Shown here: positions 43,520 to 52,148 of the stretch, piece after piece | Position numbering within the stretch: the first letter of the stretch is position 1 | Layout: each line of letters starts with the position of its first letter | From: Paenibacillus catalpae | GTDB lineage: Bacteria; Bacillota; Bacilli; Paenibacillales; Paenibacillaceae | Assembly: GCF_900112695.1 (NCBI RefSeq) | Contig: NZ_FOMT01000005.1 | Span: forward strand, 619,809-683,808 | DNA: 64,000 nucleotides | Direction: 5' to 3' | The notes under the pieces: generated by a model | Databases searched by the model: none | What the model saw: only the letters and a program-made list of their open reading frames with translations | What the model was told of the DNA's origin: nothing | Made by a program: the position numbers and the translations under genes

Positions 43520-44269
43520 ATGAGCAAGAAGATTGCATTGATTACGGATATCCATGGCAATATGCCTGCGTTGCGAGCAGCCCTTCATGAGATTGACACT
43601 TTGCATAAGGTTGACTCCATCTATTGCTTGGGGGATTTGATTGGCATTGGTCCGGATACGAACGAGGTTCTCGAGACCCTTTTCTCCAGAGAGAATATTT
43701 CCTTTGTGTCCGGGAATCACGATGAAGCTGTTCTCGCGATTATAAACGGAGAGCCTTATCCGGAGAGCCATTTCCATTCGAAACGGCATCATGAGTGGAT
43801 TGCGGAGCGGATGGACAAATGCTATGTCTCTAAGCTTGAACAGATGCCCCGCATGATCAGAACGGTGGAGGAAGGTCAAGCGATGTTGTTCACGCATTAT
43901 CATATTGCTCGCGACAAGTTTAATGACCCGATTCATCAAGATCCGTTCAGCCCGATTGTCGAGCCCAGTCTGAATAATCTGGAGAAGCTGTTCGAAGGGT
44001 ATGAGGATGCCTTTATCGGTTTCGGCCATCATCATCCTGTTCATTTTTTCAGAAGCGGCACGCAAGTGTTTGTTAACCCCGGTTCCTTGGGCTGCAATGA
44101 CATGCCTACTGCCAGATACGCGATTATTACGGTGAGCGAGCAGGGCTTCCAGGTGCAATTGGAGGAAGCGGAATACAATAATTCCGCTTTTTTGGCATCG
44201 TATGCGAAGCTTGTTGTTCCGGAACGTGAATTTATATTGCGAGTTTTTCATGGGGATCAACTGAAGTAG
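43520..44269 (+). CDS. Metallophosphoesterase
   Basis: 249-residue calcineurin-like phosphoesterase. The metal ligands are spread over DIHGNMPAL, CLGDLIGIGPD, SGNHDEAV and FTHYHIAR, with GFGHHHPVHFF completing the site. Relatives hydrolyse phosphodiesters such as cyclic dinucleotides or phospholipid headgroups; substrate unknown. It begins 32 bp after rpiA with GGAAGGGTGGAGAAGC ahead and is probably cotranscribed. The cobalamin riboswitch promoter begins only 25 bp after its stop. Confidence 0.86.
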   Translation: MSKKIALITDIHGNMPALRAALHEIDTLHKVDSIYCLGDLIGIGPDTNEVLETLFSRENISFVSGNHDEAVLAIINGEPYPESHFHSKRHHEWIAERMDKCYVSKLEQMPRMIRTVEEGQAMLFTHYHIARDKFNDPIHQDPFSPIVEPSLNNLEKLFEGYEDAFIGFGHHHPVHFFRSGTQVFVNPGSLGCNDMPTARYAIITVSEQGFQVQLEEAEYNNSAFLASYAKLVVPEREFILRVFHGDQLK

Positions 44270-44293
44270 ATAACACATCATGTAAAATTTAGC

Positions 44294-44322
44294 ATGACAA
44301 AATAACAATTATTCGTTATGAT
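44294..44322 (+). promoter_or_regulatory. Promoter of the cobalamin-uptake operon
   Basis: ATGACA (44294-44299) and TATGAT (44317-44322) with an exact 17-bp spacer, five of six matches each. The start near 44329 lies about 20 bases ahead of the riboswitch. Confidence 0.7.
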
Positions 44323-44348
44323 GAGCTAGCTAATTGAATACGAGATAA

Positions 44349-44527
44349 GTTTCAGGTGCCAATGATAGCATTTGTCCAATAGGACGATGGTATTGGATTG
44401 GTTAAAAGGGAAGTTGGGTGCAAATCCCACGCGGTCCCGCCGCTGTAAGAGACGAGTTTATGCAAGAATCCACTGGGCAACCGGGAAGGATGCATAAGCG
44501 ATGACGCTTGAGCCAGAATACCTGCCT
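44349..44527 (+). promoter_or_regulatory. Cobalamin (AdoCbl-class) riboswitch aptamer
   Basis: Shows the family pieces in order: CAGGTGCC closing strand, GGTTAAAAGGGAAG, GGGTGCAAATCCCAC, the B12 box GCGGTCCCGCCGCTGTAA (44431-44448), CCACTGGGCAACCGGGAAGG and the closing GCCAGAATACCTGCC. The CAGG at the start pairs with CCTG at the end. Bound cobalamin normally turns such leaders off, so the genes downstream should be expressed when cobalamin is scarce. Confidence 0.95.
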
Positions 44528-44575
44528 GATTCTTTTTTACACCACAATTCTACGAGCGATAGGAGGGTGTTCATT

Positions 44576-44605
44576 ATGCATGCTTATTTGGACATGTCTA
44601 CTTGA
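44576..44605 (+). CDS. Nine-codon leader ORF inside the riboswitch expression platform
   Basis: ATG to TGA encodes MHAYLDMST. The ribosome site ATAGGAGGGTG is eight bases ahead, far too good to be chance in an untranslated leader. The stop codon lies three bases before the terminator stem. A short helix, ACACC (44539-44543)/GGTGT (44566-44570), can cover part of the ribosome site. Confidence 0.5.
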   Translation: MHAYLDMST

Positions 44606-44607
44606 TC

Positions 44608-44644
44608 AAACCTTCAACTTCTATGAGTTGAAGGTTTTTTTTGT
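44608..44644 (+). terminator. Terminator of the cobalamin leader
   Basis: AACCTTCAACT pairs perfectly with AGTTGAAGGTT around TCTATG, followed by eight T residues. The operon starts 48 bp downstream, so it must be bypassed for expression. Confidence 0.9.
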
Positions 44645-44692
44645 TGTCATTGCATTTTTAGGTGATTAGAGAGTTATGAAAGGGAGTTTCCG

Positions 44693-47600
44693 ATGAAAAA
44701 GAATAGATTTATCGTCTGGTTGCTCACAGCGGCTTTGACGTTATCCGCATTTACAACCCCGCTGCGAACAGCTTCTGCTGACGAGGCACTTGCGGTGTCC
44801 GAAGATGTCCAGGATACAACGCCTCCAACAATTACGGTTAACGGATTGACGAACAATCAGGTTGTTACCAAGCCGCAGCTTGCTTTTACCATATCCGTAA
44901 CAGACATGGTGTCACAGACGATTGCACCGGAAGTTGCGTTGAACGGTAATCTGTTGCAGTCTTCAAGCGGACAGTATACAGCAAATTTCGCAGCGGGCTT
45001 AAATACGCTTGTCATAACAGCAGCCGACAGCTCAGGCAATGAGGCGTCTCAAACGTACTCCGTTACTTATAAAGCAACTGCTGCCGCTACGATTGAACAA
45101 TATGTCGAGCGTAATCTGGCTTATCTTTTGTCCACCGTTACCAATCCCGTATTTGGAACGCTTAACGGCGAATGGTCGGTGATGACGTTAGCCCGTGGCA
45201 ATTACGGAGTGCCGGAAGGATATTATGACTCTTATTACAGCAAGGTTGCAGCTGCTGTTGAAGATAAACAAAATGTGCTTGATCCAAGCAAATATACCGA
45301 GCACTCACGAGTGATTCTGGCTTTAACCTCCATCGGTAAGGATGTTACGCATGTTGGCGGTTATAACCAGCTTGAGAAGCTGGCCGACTTCAATAAAGTA
45401 ATCGCCCAAGGCATTAATGGTCCTACCTATGCATTGCTTGCATTTGACAGCCACAACTATGAGATTCCACTCGTAGAAAATGCAGCTGTTCAATCGACAA
45501 GAGCCAATCTTATTCAATACATGCTGGATAAAGAGGTAAAGAAAGGGACTGAAAATGCTGGCGGATGGGGTTTTGGCAACTTTGTTGATGTGGACCTTAC
45601 CGCTATGGCACTCCAAGCATTAGCTCCTTATTACAACAACAACTCAGACGTCAAATCTGCTGCAGACCGTGCGGTCGCTTGGTTATCCAAGTCGCAAAGC
45701 AGCAAAGACGGCGGTTATTCTTCGAGTGAAAGCATAGCACAAGTTATCGTTGCTCTTAGCGCATTAGGCATTGATTCCAACTCGGATCCCCGTTTTGTGA
45801 AAAATGGAAATTCTCTTATTGATGCCTTCCTGCAGTATGCTTTGCCGGACGGCGGGTTCAGACATACGAAGACCGGCGGCGTCAATGGAATGGCGACCGA
45901 TCAAGGCACGTATGCCCTAGTCGCTTATGACCGCTACCTGAAGCAGAAGCATTCGCTTTATGACATGACGGATGTAACCCTTTCTACGGACCAGCCTGTC
46001 AATCCAGGGGATCTGACATTGCCTTCAGGCAATACGCCGCAAGTGACGGTACCGGATGATTCCGCGGATTACCGAATTCCGGTTACGGCAGCTGATAGCG
46101 CTAAACAAATCGGCATTACAATTCCAACCGGTAAAACTTCCAATGTGAAGCTCAGTCTTCTGCTTAACACGGCATTGCCGCAGATTGAGGCTGTGAAAGG
46201 TAATCATTCTTTACTTATTCCGCATGGCACGCAAGTGATCTCGGGAGATTCGGCGGGAATTCATTTACTTACTACCTTAGATCCCTCTGATTCCACTTTG
46301 AAAAATCAAATTAATGGAATTGTTGCAACTGGCAAAAAGCTTGATCAAGTATCTCTTGCTTTCTTGCTGGGCGGAAGCGCCCGTGTGCAGTTTAACCAAT
46401 ACATCACATTGACTCTCAAAGGAATGGGCGGTAAAAGCGCAGCTTATATTGAAGGCGGCGTAGCATCACCAATTACGAAATATGCCAGCGACGCATTAGG
46501 ACTAGCAAGCGGTAATAACGAATACGCGTACGATGATGGCACTAATCTTATTATTAAGACAAATCATTTTACGGACTATGTGGCTTTTTCTGAAAGTACG
46601 ACGGTTGTAGATGGAGGGGGGAGTATTCCTCCGCCGACAGCAGCGAAATATGTAACGCTATCGGTAGACAAATTAACGATTAATAAAGGTTATACAATCC
46701 CAAGTACAAAGATTGAGCTGCGTACTGGCGATACCGCATGGAGCGTGCTTAAACGTATGCTCGATAACACAAGTATTGCTTACGATTACACGATTACACC
46801 GAAGTATAACAGTGTTTATGTACAGTCCATCGACGGTGACGGAGAATTCGACCATGGTGATGGCAGCGGATGGATGTATAACGTGAACGGCGTATATCCG
46901 AACTTCGGGGCAAGTCTCTACGAGCTTAAAGACGGAGATAAACTGCAATGGCGTTACACAACGGATCTTGGTATTGATCTGGGCATAGATCCGAATGATT
47001 GGGAAGAACCAGGAGAGAACGGCAACAACAACGGTGATGACAGCGGCCATACAGAAGAAGGAACAGTTACGCCTCCTGCTTCAAGCGGTTTAGAGAAGCT
47101 CTATTCGGATGCTTCTCAAATTTCGAGTTGGGCGAATCAAGCGATTGAACAGGCATCTGAAAAAGGCTTCGTTCAGGGCAGCGGCGGCAAGTTCCATCCG
47201 AAAAACACTGTTACGAGAGCGGAATTCGCTAAAATGCTTGTGGCGGTTCTTGGTTTGCCAACAACGGCACCAGCAACTGGCTTTACCGATGTGACCGCAA
47301 AGGATTGGTTCGCACCTTACGTCTACACGGTTGCGCAGGCTGGTTATATGACCGGCTATCAGCAGCATTTTAATCCCGATGCAAGTATTACCCGTGAAGA
47401 GATGGCCGTAACAATTGTTCGGGCGCTTGGCATTAAAGCGGCAAATCCGGAAACAGAAATTAAAGACCTGAAGGCTGCTTCGCTCTGGGCGCAGTCTGAT
47501 ATCGCAACAATTATGCAATCCGGCTTGATGCAAGGGGCAGGCGGCAAGTTCGACCCGCATGCCAAAGTTACCCGCGAGATGGCAGCCGTTGTGTCTATGC

Positions 47601-48592
47601 GTTCCTACGATTACAAGCAAGCAGGTTCCGGCGGCACTACGCCGGTTGATGCCAAGCAACTGGAAGTACAAGGCCAAATGAAAACGACAGCAGCCTTCCT
47701 GCAACAGGTTGTGACGGACCCTGTCATTGCAAGCGTTGGAGGAGAATGGACCGTCTTGGGATTGGCGCGTTCAGGCATGCCCGTACCTGATTCCTATTTC
47801 TCCCAATATTACTCGAATGTCGAGCGGACGGTAAAAGAAAAAGAAGGCAAGCTTCACTCGGTGAAGTACACGGAATATGACCGTGTCATTCTTGCACTGA
47901 CGGCAATTGGCAAAGACATTCACAATGTGGCTGGCTATGATCTGACTAAGCCATTGACGGATTATCAGACCGTTATCAAGCAAGGGATCAACGGCCCAAT
48001 CTTCGCGCTGATTGCATTGGACAGCAAAGGTTACTCCATTCCGGCGGATGCCAGCGTGAAGACGCAGACTACGAGAGAGCTTCTGATTGATTTTATTCTT
48101 AACCGCGAGATGGCAGGCGGTGGCTGGGCACTTGGTGAGAAGCCGTCTGAAGCGGACCCGGATATTACGGCGATGGTACTTCAAGCATTCGCGCCATATT
48201 ATGCATCCGATACGAAAGTGAGAGCTGCTGTTGACCGAGGAATCACGTGGCTCTCGAAAGCGCAACAAGCAGATGGCGGTTTTGCAAGCGGAGGAGCGGT
48301 GAACGCGGAAAGCGCGGCGCAGGTTGTAGTCGCATTAACAGCATTTGGTATGGATTCTCAAACGGACACACGATTTGTGAAAAATGGCCATTCCGTATTG
48401 GACGCTTTGCTCGGCTATTCAGCCGCGGACGGAGGGTTTTATCATGTGAAGCCAGGAAGCAACGGTAACGGCGGGGCGCAGCCTGGCGAAGTGGATTTGA
48501 TGTCGACGGATCAGGCATTTTATGCCCTGGTTGCCTACGACCGCTTCAAGAGCGGCAGCAAACGTCTTTATGATATGACAGACGTGCAATAA
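44693..48592 (+). CDS. SLH surface protein with two intrinsic-factor-like barrels and DUF4430
   Basis: 1299-residue exported protein under a cobalamin riboswitch. Layout: signal peptide (1-29), Ig-like domain (40-127), alpha barrel A (130-427) with terpenoid-cyclase-type QW-like repeats (GGWGFG, DGGYSSS, DGGFRHT), a beta-rich linker region (430-640), a DUF4430 domain (652-760; TAWSVLKRML, SGWMYNVNGVYPNFGAS, LQWRYTTDLG), three SLH motifs (803-975) that hold it on the cell wall, and barrel B (985-1298), which repeats barrel A closely (TEYDRVILALTAIGKD against TEHSRVILALTSIGKD). In animals, an alpha6/alpha6 barrel plus a DUF4430-type beta domain make intrinsic factor and transcobalamin. Inferred role: capture of cobamides at the surface. 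The ATG follows GAAAGGGAGTTTCCG. Confidence 0.88.
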   Translation: MKKNRFIVWLLTAALTLSAFTTPLRTASADEALAVSEDVQDTTPPTITVNGLTNNQVVTKPQLAFTISVTDMVSQTIAPEVALNGNLLQSSSGQYTANFAAGLNTLVITAADSSGNEASQTYSVTYKATAAATIEQYVERNLAYLLSTVTNPVFGTLNGEWSVMTLARGNYGVPEGYYDSYYSKVAAAVEDKQNVLDPSKYTEHSRVILALTSIGKDVTHVGGYNQLEKLADFNKVIAQGINGPTYALLAFDSHNYEIPLVENAAVQSTRANLIQYMLDKEVKKGTENAGGWGFGNFVDVDLTAMALQALAPYYNNNSDVKSAADRAVAWLSKSQSSKDGGYSSSESIAQVIVALSALGIDSNSDPRFVKNGNSLIDAFLQYALPDGGFRHTKTGGVNGMATDQGTYALVAYDRYLKQKHSLYDMTDVTLSTDQPVNPGDLTLPSGNTPQVTVPDDSADYRIPVTAADSAKQIGITIPTGKTSNVKLSLLLNTALPQIEAVKGNHSLLIPHGTQVISGDSAGIHLLTTLDPSDSTLKNQINGIVATGKKLDQVSLAFLLGGSARVQFNQYITLTLKGMGGKSAAYIEGGVASPITKYASDALGLASGNNEYAYDDGTNLIIKTNHFTDYVAFSESTTVVDGGGSIPPPTAAKYVTLSVDKLTINKGYTIPSTKIELRTGDTAWSVLKRMLDNTSIAYDYTITPKYNSVYVQSIDGDGEFDHGDGSGWMYNVNGVYPNFGASLYELKDGDKLQWRYTTDLGIDLGIDPNDWEEPGENGNNNGDDSGHTEEGTVTPPASSGLEKLYSDASQISSWANQAIEQASEKGFVQGSGGKFHPKNTVTRAEFAKMLVAVLGLPTTAPATGFTDVTAKDWFAPYVYTVAQAGYMTGYQQHFNPDASITREEMAVTIVRALGIKAANPETEIKDLKAASLWAQSDIATIMQSGLMQGAGGKFDPHAKVTREMAAVVSMRSYDYKQAGSGGTTPVDAKQLEVQGQMKTTAAFLQQVVTDPVIASVGGEWTVLGLARSGMPVPDSYFSQYYSNVERTVKEKEGKLHSVKYTEYDRVILALTAIGKDIHNVAGYDLTKPLTDYQTVIKQGINGPIFALIALDSKGYSIPADASVKTQTTRELLIDFILNREMAGGGWALGEKPSEADPDITAMVLQAFAPYYASDTKVRAAVDRGITWLSKAQQADGGFASGGAVNAESAAQVVVALTAFGMDSQTDTRFVKNGHSVLDALLGYSAADGGFYHVKPGSNGNGGAQPGEVDLMSTDQAFYALVAYDRFKSGSKRLYDMTDVQ

Positions 48593-48603
48593 GCTAGACC
48601 TCG

Positions 48604-48627
48604 GCAAGGGCATTCGTATGCCCTTGC
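48604..48627 (+). promoter_or_regulatory. Intra-operon hairpin
   Basis: GCAAGGGCAT pairs with ATGCCCTTGC around TCGT, between the SLH protein and the next gene. The tail (TTCGTTATTTCTT) is only partly T-rich, so it may be a leaky terminator that lowers expression of the ECF genes relative to the surface protein. Confidence 0.5.
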
Positions 48628-48661
48628 TTCGTTATTTCTTAATTAAGAGGTGGGGAACAAA

Positions 48662-49600
48662 ATGAATAAGAAAAAATGGCTTTCCGCCCTGCTTATCATC
48701 GGGGTCTTGGCGATTGCCTACTTCTGGGGAGGAAATTACGCCAAAAGCCCGGAGACGGCTATTGCGACAACTCCAATAACAAAGGTAGAGCCGATATTGT
48801 CACCGTCACCGGGCAGCGATACGATGCCGGCATTGTCCGGGCAGCAATCCGTAACAACCGAAAAAAACGAGCCGGCAACTCCCGATCAATCTCAGCCTGC
48901 TTCTGAGGAAAAGCCATCAACGTCAGAAACGGACATTGGTAACGATGATCAAACAACGAAACCATCTGAGGAGTCTAAATCATCCACGACACCTTTAGCA
49001 ACGGTTAAATCATCAGCCGGCGAGACAGGAGCGGGTAATGGGGCGGAGACTCCGCCATCCACGAAGCCTCCAGCGGCTTTACCAGAAGAGACTAAGGATA
49101 AGTACCAGACGGACCCTGTTCCATCGGGAAAGCCGAAGCCGGTCGAGTGGCAGGACGTTGAGATCGACAAGAATAAATCTCTCACCGTTACGCTGTCGGT
49201 ATCCGCTGCTACGATTCTGAACAATCTGGACAGCTTCAACGAAGATAAGCTGGAAGTTTTGCCAAAGGACGGCATTATTTATAAGACGCAGAAGGTTGCC
49301 TTTTATGAAGGGGAGTCCGTCTTTGATGTGCTGCTGCGGGAAATGAAGAAGAACAAGATTCATATGGAATTCGAAATGACGCCGATTTATAACAGTAACT
49401 ATATCGAAGGAATTCATAATATTTACGAATTCGACTGCGGAGAGCTTAGCGGATGGATGTATAAAGTGAATGGATGGTTTCCGAGCTACGGGGCCAGCCG
49501 TTACGCGCTCCAGGACGGAGATGTTGTGGAGTGGGTGTACACCTGCGATCTCGGACGAGATGTCGGGGGCTATAACGAAGATGCAGGAGACAAGTCATGA
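48662..49600 (+). CDS. Membrane-anchored DUF4430 protein
   Basis: 312 residues: an N-terminal membrane anchor or uncleaved signal (5-25, no lipobox cysteine), a long Pro/Ser/Thr/Glu-rich spacer (30-170) of the length needed to cross part of the wall, and a C-terminal DUF4430 domain (205-305) with FYEGESVFDVLLREMKKN, LSGWMYKVNGWFPSYGAS and VEWVYTCDLGRDVGG. Its DUF4430 matches the one in the SLH protein, with an added cysteine pair (YEFDCGE..YTCDLG). Inferred to receive the ligand from the surface protein and present it to the ECF transporter. RBS AAGAGGTGGGG; the in-frame GTG 48650 is inside it. Stop overlaps the next start. Confidence 0.83.
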   Translation: MNKKKWLSALLIIGVLAIAYFWGGNYAKSPETAIATTPITKVEPILSPSPGSDTMPALSGQQSVTTEKNEPATPDQSQPASEEKPSTSETDIGNDDQTTKPSEESKSSTTPLATVKSSAGETGAGNGAETPPSTKPPAALPEETKDKYQTDPVPSGKPKPVEWQDVEIDKNKSLTVTLSVSAATILNNLDSFNEDKLEVLPKDGIIYKTQKVAFYEGESVFDVLLREMKKNKIHMEFEMTPIYNSNYIEGIHNIYEFDCGELSGWMYKVNGWFPSYGASRYALQDGDVVEWVYTCDLGRDVGGYNEDAGDKS

Positions 49601-50490
49601 ACCAGAGCGGATTCGCCGGCTATCATCCCTTCATCAACTTTGTTTATTTCGCTGCTGTGCTGCTATTTAGCATGTTCTTCATGCATCCCTTTATGCAGGT
49701 TATTGCGCTTGTCAGCGCCTCTGTTTATTCCATTTTGCTGAGGGGTAGGGGAGCAGTTCGTTTCCAATTGGCCCTTATGCTTCCGCTGCTGCTTATTACG
49801 GCATTTATTAACCCCGCTTTTAATCACGCCGGAGTTACGATTTTGTTCTATTTAAAAAGCGGCAATCCGGTTACGCTCGAATCGGTTCTGTACGGAATTT
49901 CATCCGCTTGTATGTTTGTTGCGGTCCTTCTCTGGTTCTCCTGCTACAATGCGGTCATGACATCGGATAAATTTATTTATTTGTTCGGAAAGCTGATTCC
50001 GGCGATGTCCCTTATTTTATCGATGGTGTTAAGGCTAGTGCCAAGGTACAAGGATCAGATCAAGCAGATTTCTTATGCGCAACGAAGCATCGGCAAGGAT
50101 GTCACGCAAGGGAATTGGCTTCAGCGGGCAAGAAACGGTATGACGATTCTCTCGGTCATGACGACATGGGCATTGGAGAACGCCATCGAGACAGCCGATT
50201 CCATGAAATCGAGAGGATACGGACTTCCCGGCCGAACGAGCTATTCGTTATACCGGTTCGATAACCGGGATAAAGGCTTTATGGCGTTAATGCTAAGCCT
50301 TGTCACCGTTGTCATTATTGGCGGGATCAACGGGGAGAATTCGATGCGTTTTTTTCCTTCCATTAAGGCTGCTGAAATGACTGCATTTAGCATCGCTGTC
50401 TATGCCGCTTATTTAGGTTTATGTATGCTGCCGATTATTCAACATATGATGGAGGCAATCAAGTGGAGATCTATCACGTCCAGGATGTAA
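49597..50490 (+). CDS. ECF transporter T component (EcfT / CbiQ-like)
   Basis: 297-residue membrane protein with five or six helices and the cytoplasmic coupling helices of EcfT. The signature motif is near residue 203-209: ADSMKSRGYGLPG, the A-R-G type motif that docks to the ATPases; an earlier one is the RLVPRYKDQIKQISYAQRSIG arm. It links the substrate-binding S component to the ATPases. ATG overlaps the upstream stop (ATGA), and the ATPase gene overlaps its end. It belongs to a group II-like dedicated set, since A, T and S genes are together. Confidence 0.87.
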   Translation: MNQSGFAGYHPFINFVYFAAVLLFSMFFMHPFMQVIALVSASVYSILLRGRGAVRFQLALMLPLLLITAFINPAFNHAGVTILFYLKSGNPVTLESVLYGISSACMFVAVLLWFSCYNAVMTSDKFIYLFGKLIPAMSLILSMVLRLVPRYKDQIKQISYAQRSIGKDVTQGNWLQRARNGMTILSVMTTWALENAIETADSMKSRGYGLPGRTSYSLYRFDNRDKGFMALMLSLVTVVIIGGINGENSMRFFPSIKAAEMTAFSIAVYAAYLGLCMLPIIQHMMEAIKWRSITSRM

Positions 50491-52148
50491 GCTTTACTTT
50501 CCCTCTTCAGGAGAGGAAAGCTCTACAAAATATACAGCTGAAGGTGCATGACGGTGAGTTTATCATCATTGGCGGAAAATCCGGAAGCGGGAAAAGTACG
50601 CTGCTGCGCCAGTTAAAGCCTATCTTAACCCCTCATGGCAAGCGGGAGGGGGAGATTGTCTTTCGTGGAAAGCCAATTGGTGAGCTGGATCAACGCACGC
50701 AAGCGTCCGAGATTGGCTTTGTTCTGCAAAATCCAGACAATAGCATGGTAACCGATAAAGCCTGGCATGAACTGGCTTTCGGGCTGGAAAGCCTGGGGCT
50801 AGACCAACAGACGATCCGCATTCGTGTCGCGGAGATGGCCAGCTTTTTCGGTATACAAACCTGGTTCCACAAGCCTGTAACAGAGCTGTCCGGCGGACAG
50901 AAGCAGCTGCTTAATCTGGCCTCCATAATGACAATGCACCCATCTGTATTGTTGCTTGATGAACCGACCTCCCAGCTTGACCCGATTGCAGCAGCGGATT
51001 TTGTCGAGACATTGCGGAAGATCAATCAGGAGCTTGGAACAACGATTATCATGACCGAGCATCGACTGGAGGAAGTGCTTCCGGTATCAGATCGTTTTAT
51101 CGTGATGGATGAAGGCAGGATTGTTGTAGACGATCAGCCGCGGAAAGTCGGAGAAGCCTTAAGGCTTATGAATCATCCTATGTTTACAGCGATGCCGTCG
51201 CCGATGCAGATCTATGCGGGGGTTACGCCTGAATCTCCATATCCCGTTACGGTAAAAGAAGGCCGTCAGTGGCTAGACCGCTACATGGCTGAAAAACCAA
51301 TTGTCAGAATAGAGGCAGCACAGTTCGACGATGAAATTACGGCTATTCCATTAGCTGCAGAGCCTGCCGTCCGTTTTAAGGATGTATGGTTCAAGTATGA
51401 GAAGAACGGACCTAACATTATAAAAGATTTGTCCTTTGAAGTTTCCGGAGGGCAATTCTATTGCCTGGTAGGCGGAAACGGAACAGGGAAGACAACTGCT
51501 CTATCACTTGCAAGCGGACTTTATCAGCCATTCAGAGGAAAAGTGTATATCGGCGGGAAGAACATTGGGTCGATGAATGCCAGGGAGCTTTATAACAACA
51601 ATCTGGCGTATCTGCCTCAAAATCCGCAGCACTTGTTCGTGAAGAAGACCGTTGGGCAGGATTTATTTGACATGTTGACTCATTCCTCCTTGTCCAAGGA
51701 GAAGAGGGCGGACAAAGTTCAGGCCGTGAGCGAGTTTCTTGAGCTGCAGCCGCTGCTCACGATGCATCCTTATGACTTGAGCGGAGGGGAACAGCAAAGA
51801 GCGGCGCTTGCCAAGGTGCTGCTGCTGGAGCCGAGTATTCTCTTATTAGATGAGCCGACCAAAGGTCTCGACAGTTTCTTCAAGGATAAGCTGGCTTCTT
51901 ATTTGAAGCAGCTGAATGCTGACGGCGTGACGATCATCATGGTGTCCCATGATATCGAGTTTTGTGCCAAATATGCCGATGTATGTGCGATGTTCTTTAA
52001 CGGGAGCATTACGACAAGCGGGCCGGCTAAGACATTCTTTGCCGGGAACAGCTTCTATACCACGGCGGCGAACCGGATGGCGCGCCATGTCTGGAGCCAT
52101 GCAGTAACGATAGAGGATGTGATTGCGCAATGCAGGAACAACGGGTAG
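50463..52148 (+). CDS. ECF transporter, fused two-domain ATPase (EcfA-EcfA')
   Basis: 561-residue protein with two complete ABC ATPase domains. Domain 1 has Walker A GGKSGSGKST (37-46), signature ELSGGQKQL and Walker B LLLDEPTSQLD. Domain 2, from about 310, has GGNGTGKTT, DLSGGEQQRAAL and LLLDEPTKGLD. Fusion of the two energising ATPases occurs in many dedicated ECF systems. The GTG at 50463 lies inside the end of the T gene with ATGGAGGCAATCAA as its ribosome site. The S-component gene starts before its stop. Confidence 0.9.
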   Translation: MEIYHVQDVSFTFPLQERKALQNIQLKVHDGEFIIIGGKSGSGKSTLLRQLKPILTPHGKREGEIVFRGKPIGELDQRTQASEIGFVLQNPDNSMVTDKAWHELAFGLESLGLDQQTIRIRVAEMASFFGIQTWFHKPVTELSGGQKQLLNLASIMTMHPSVLLLDEPTSQLDPIAAADFVETLRKINQELGTTIIMTEHRLEEVLPVSDRFIVMDEGRIVVDDQPRKVGEALRLMNHPMFTAMPSPMQIYAGVTPESPYPVTVKEGRQWLDRYMAEKPIVRIEAAQFDDEITAIPLAAEPAVRFKDVWFKYEKNGPNIIKDLSFEVSGGQFYCLVGGNGTGKTTALSLASGLYQPFRGKVYIGGKNIGSMNARELYNNNLAYLPQNPQHLFVKKTVGQDLFDMLTHSSLSKEKRADKVQAVSEFLELQPLLTMHPYDLSGGEQQRAALAKVLLLEPSILLLDEPTKGLDSFFKDKLASYLKQLNADGVTIIMVSHDIEFCAKYADVCAMFFNGSITTSGPAKTFFAGNSFYTTAANRMARHVWSHAVTIEDVIAQCRNNG

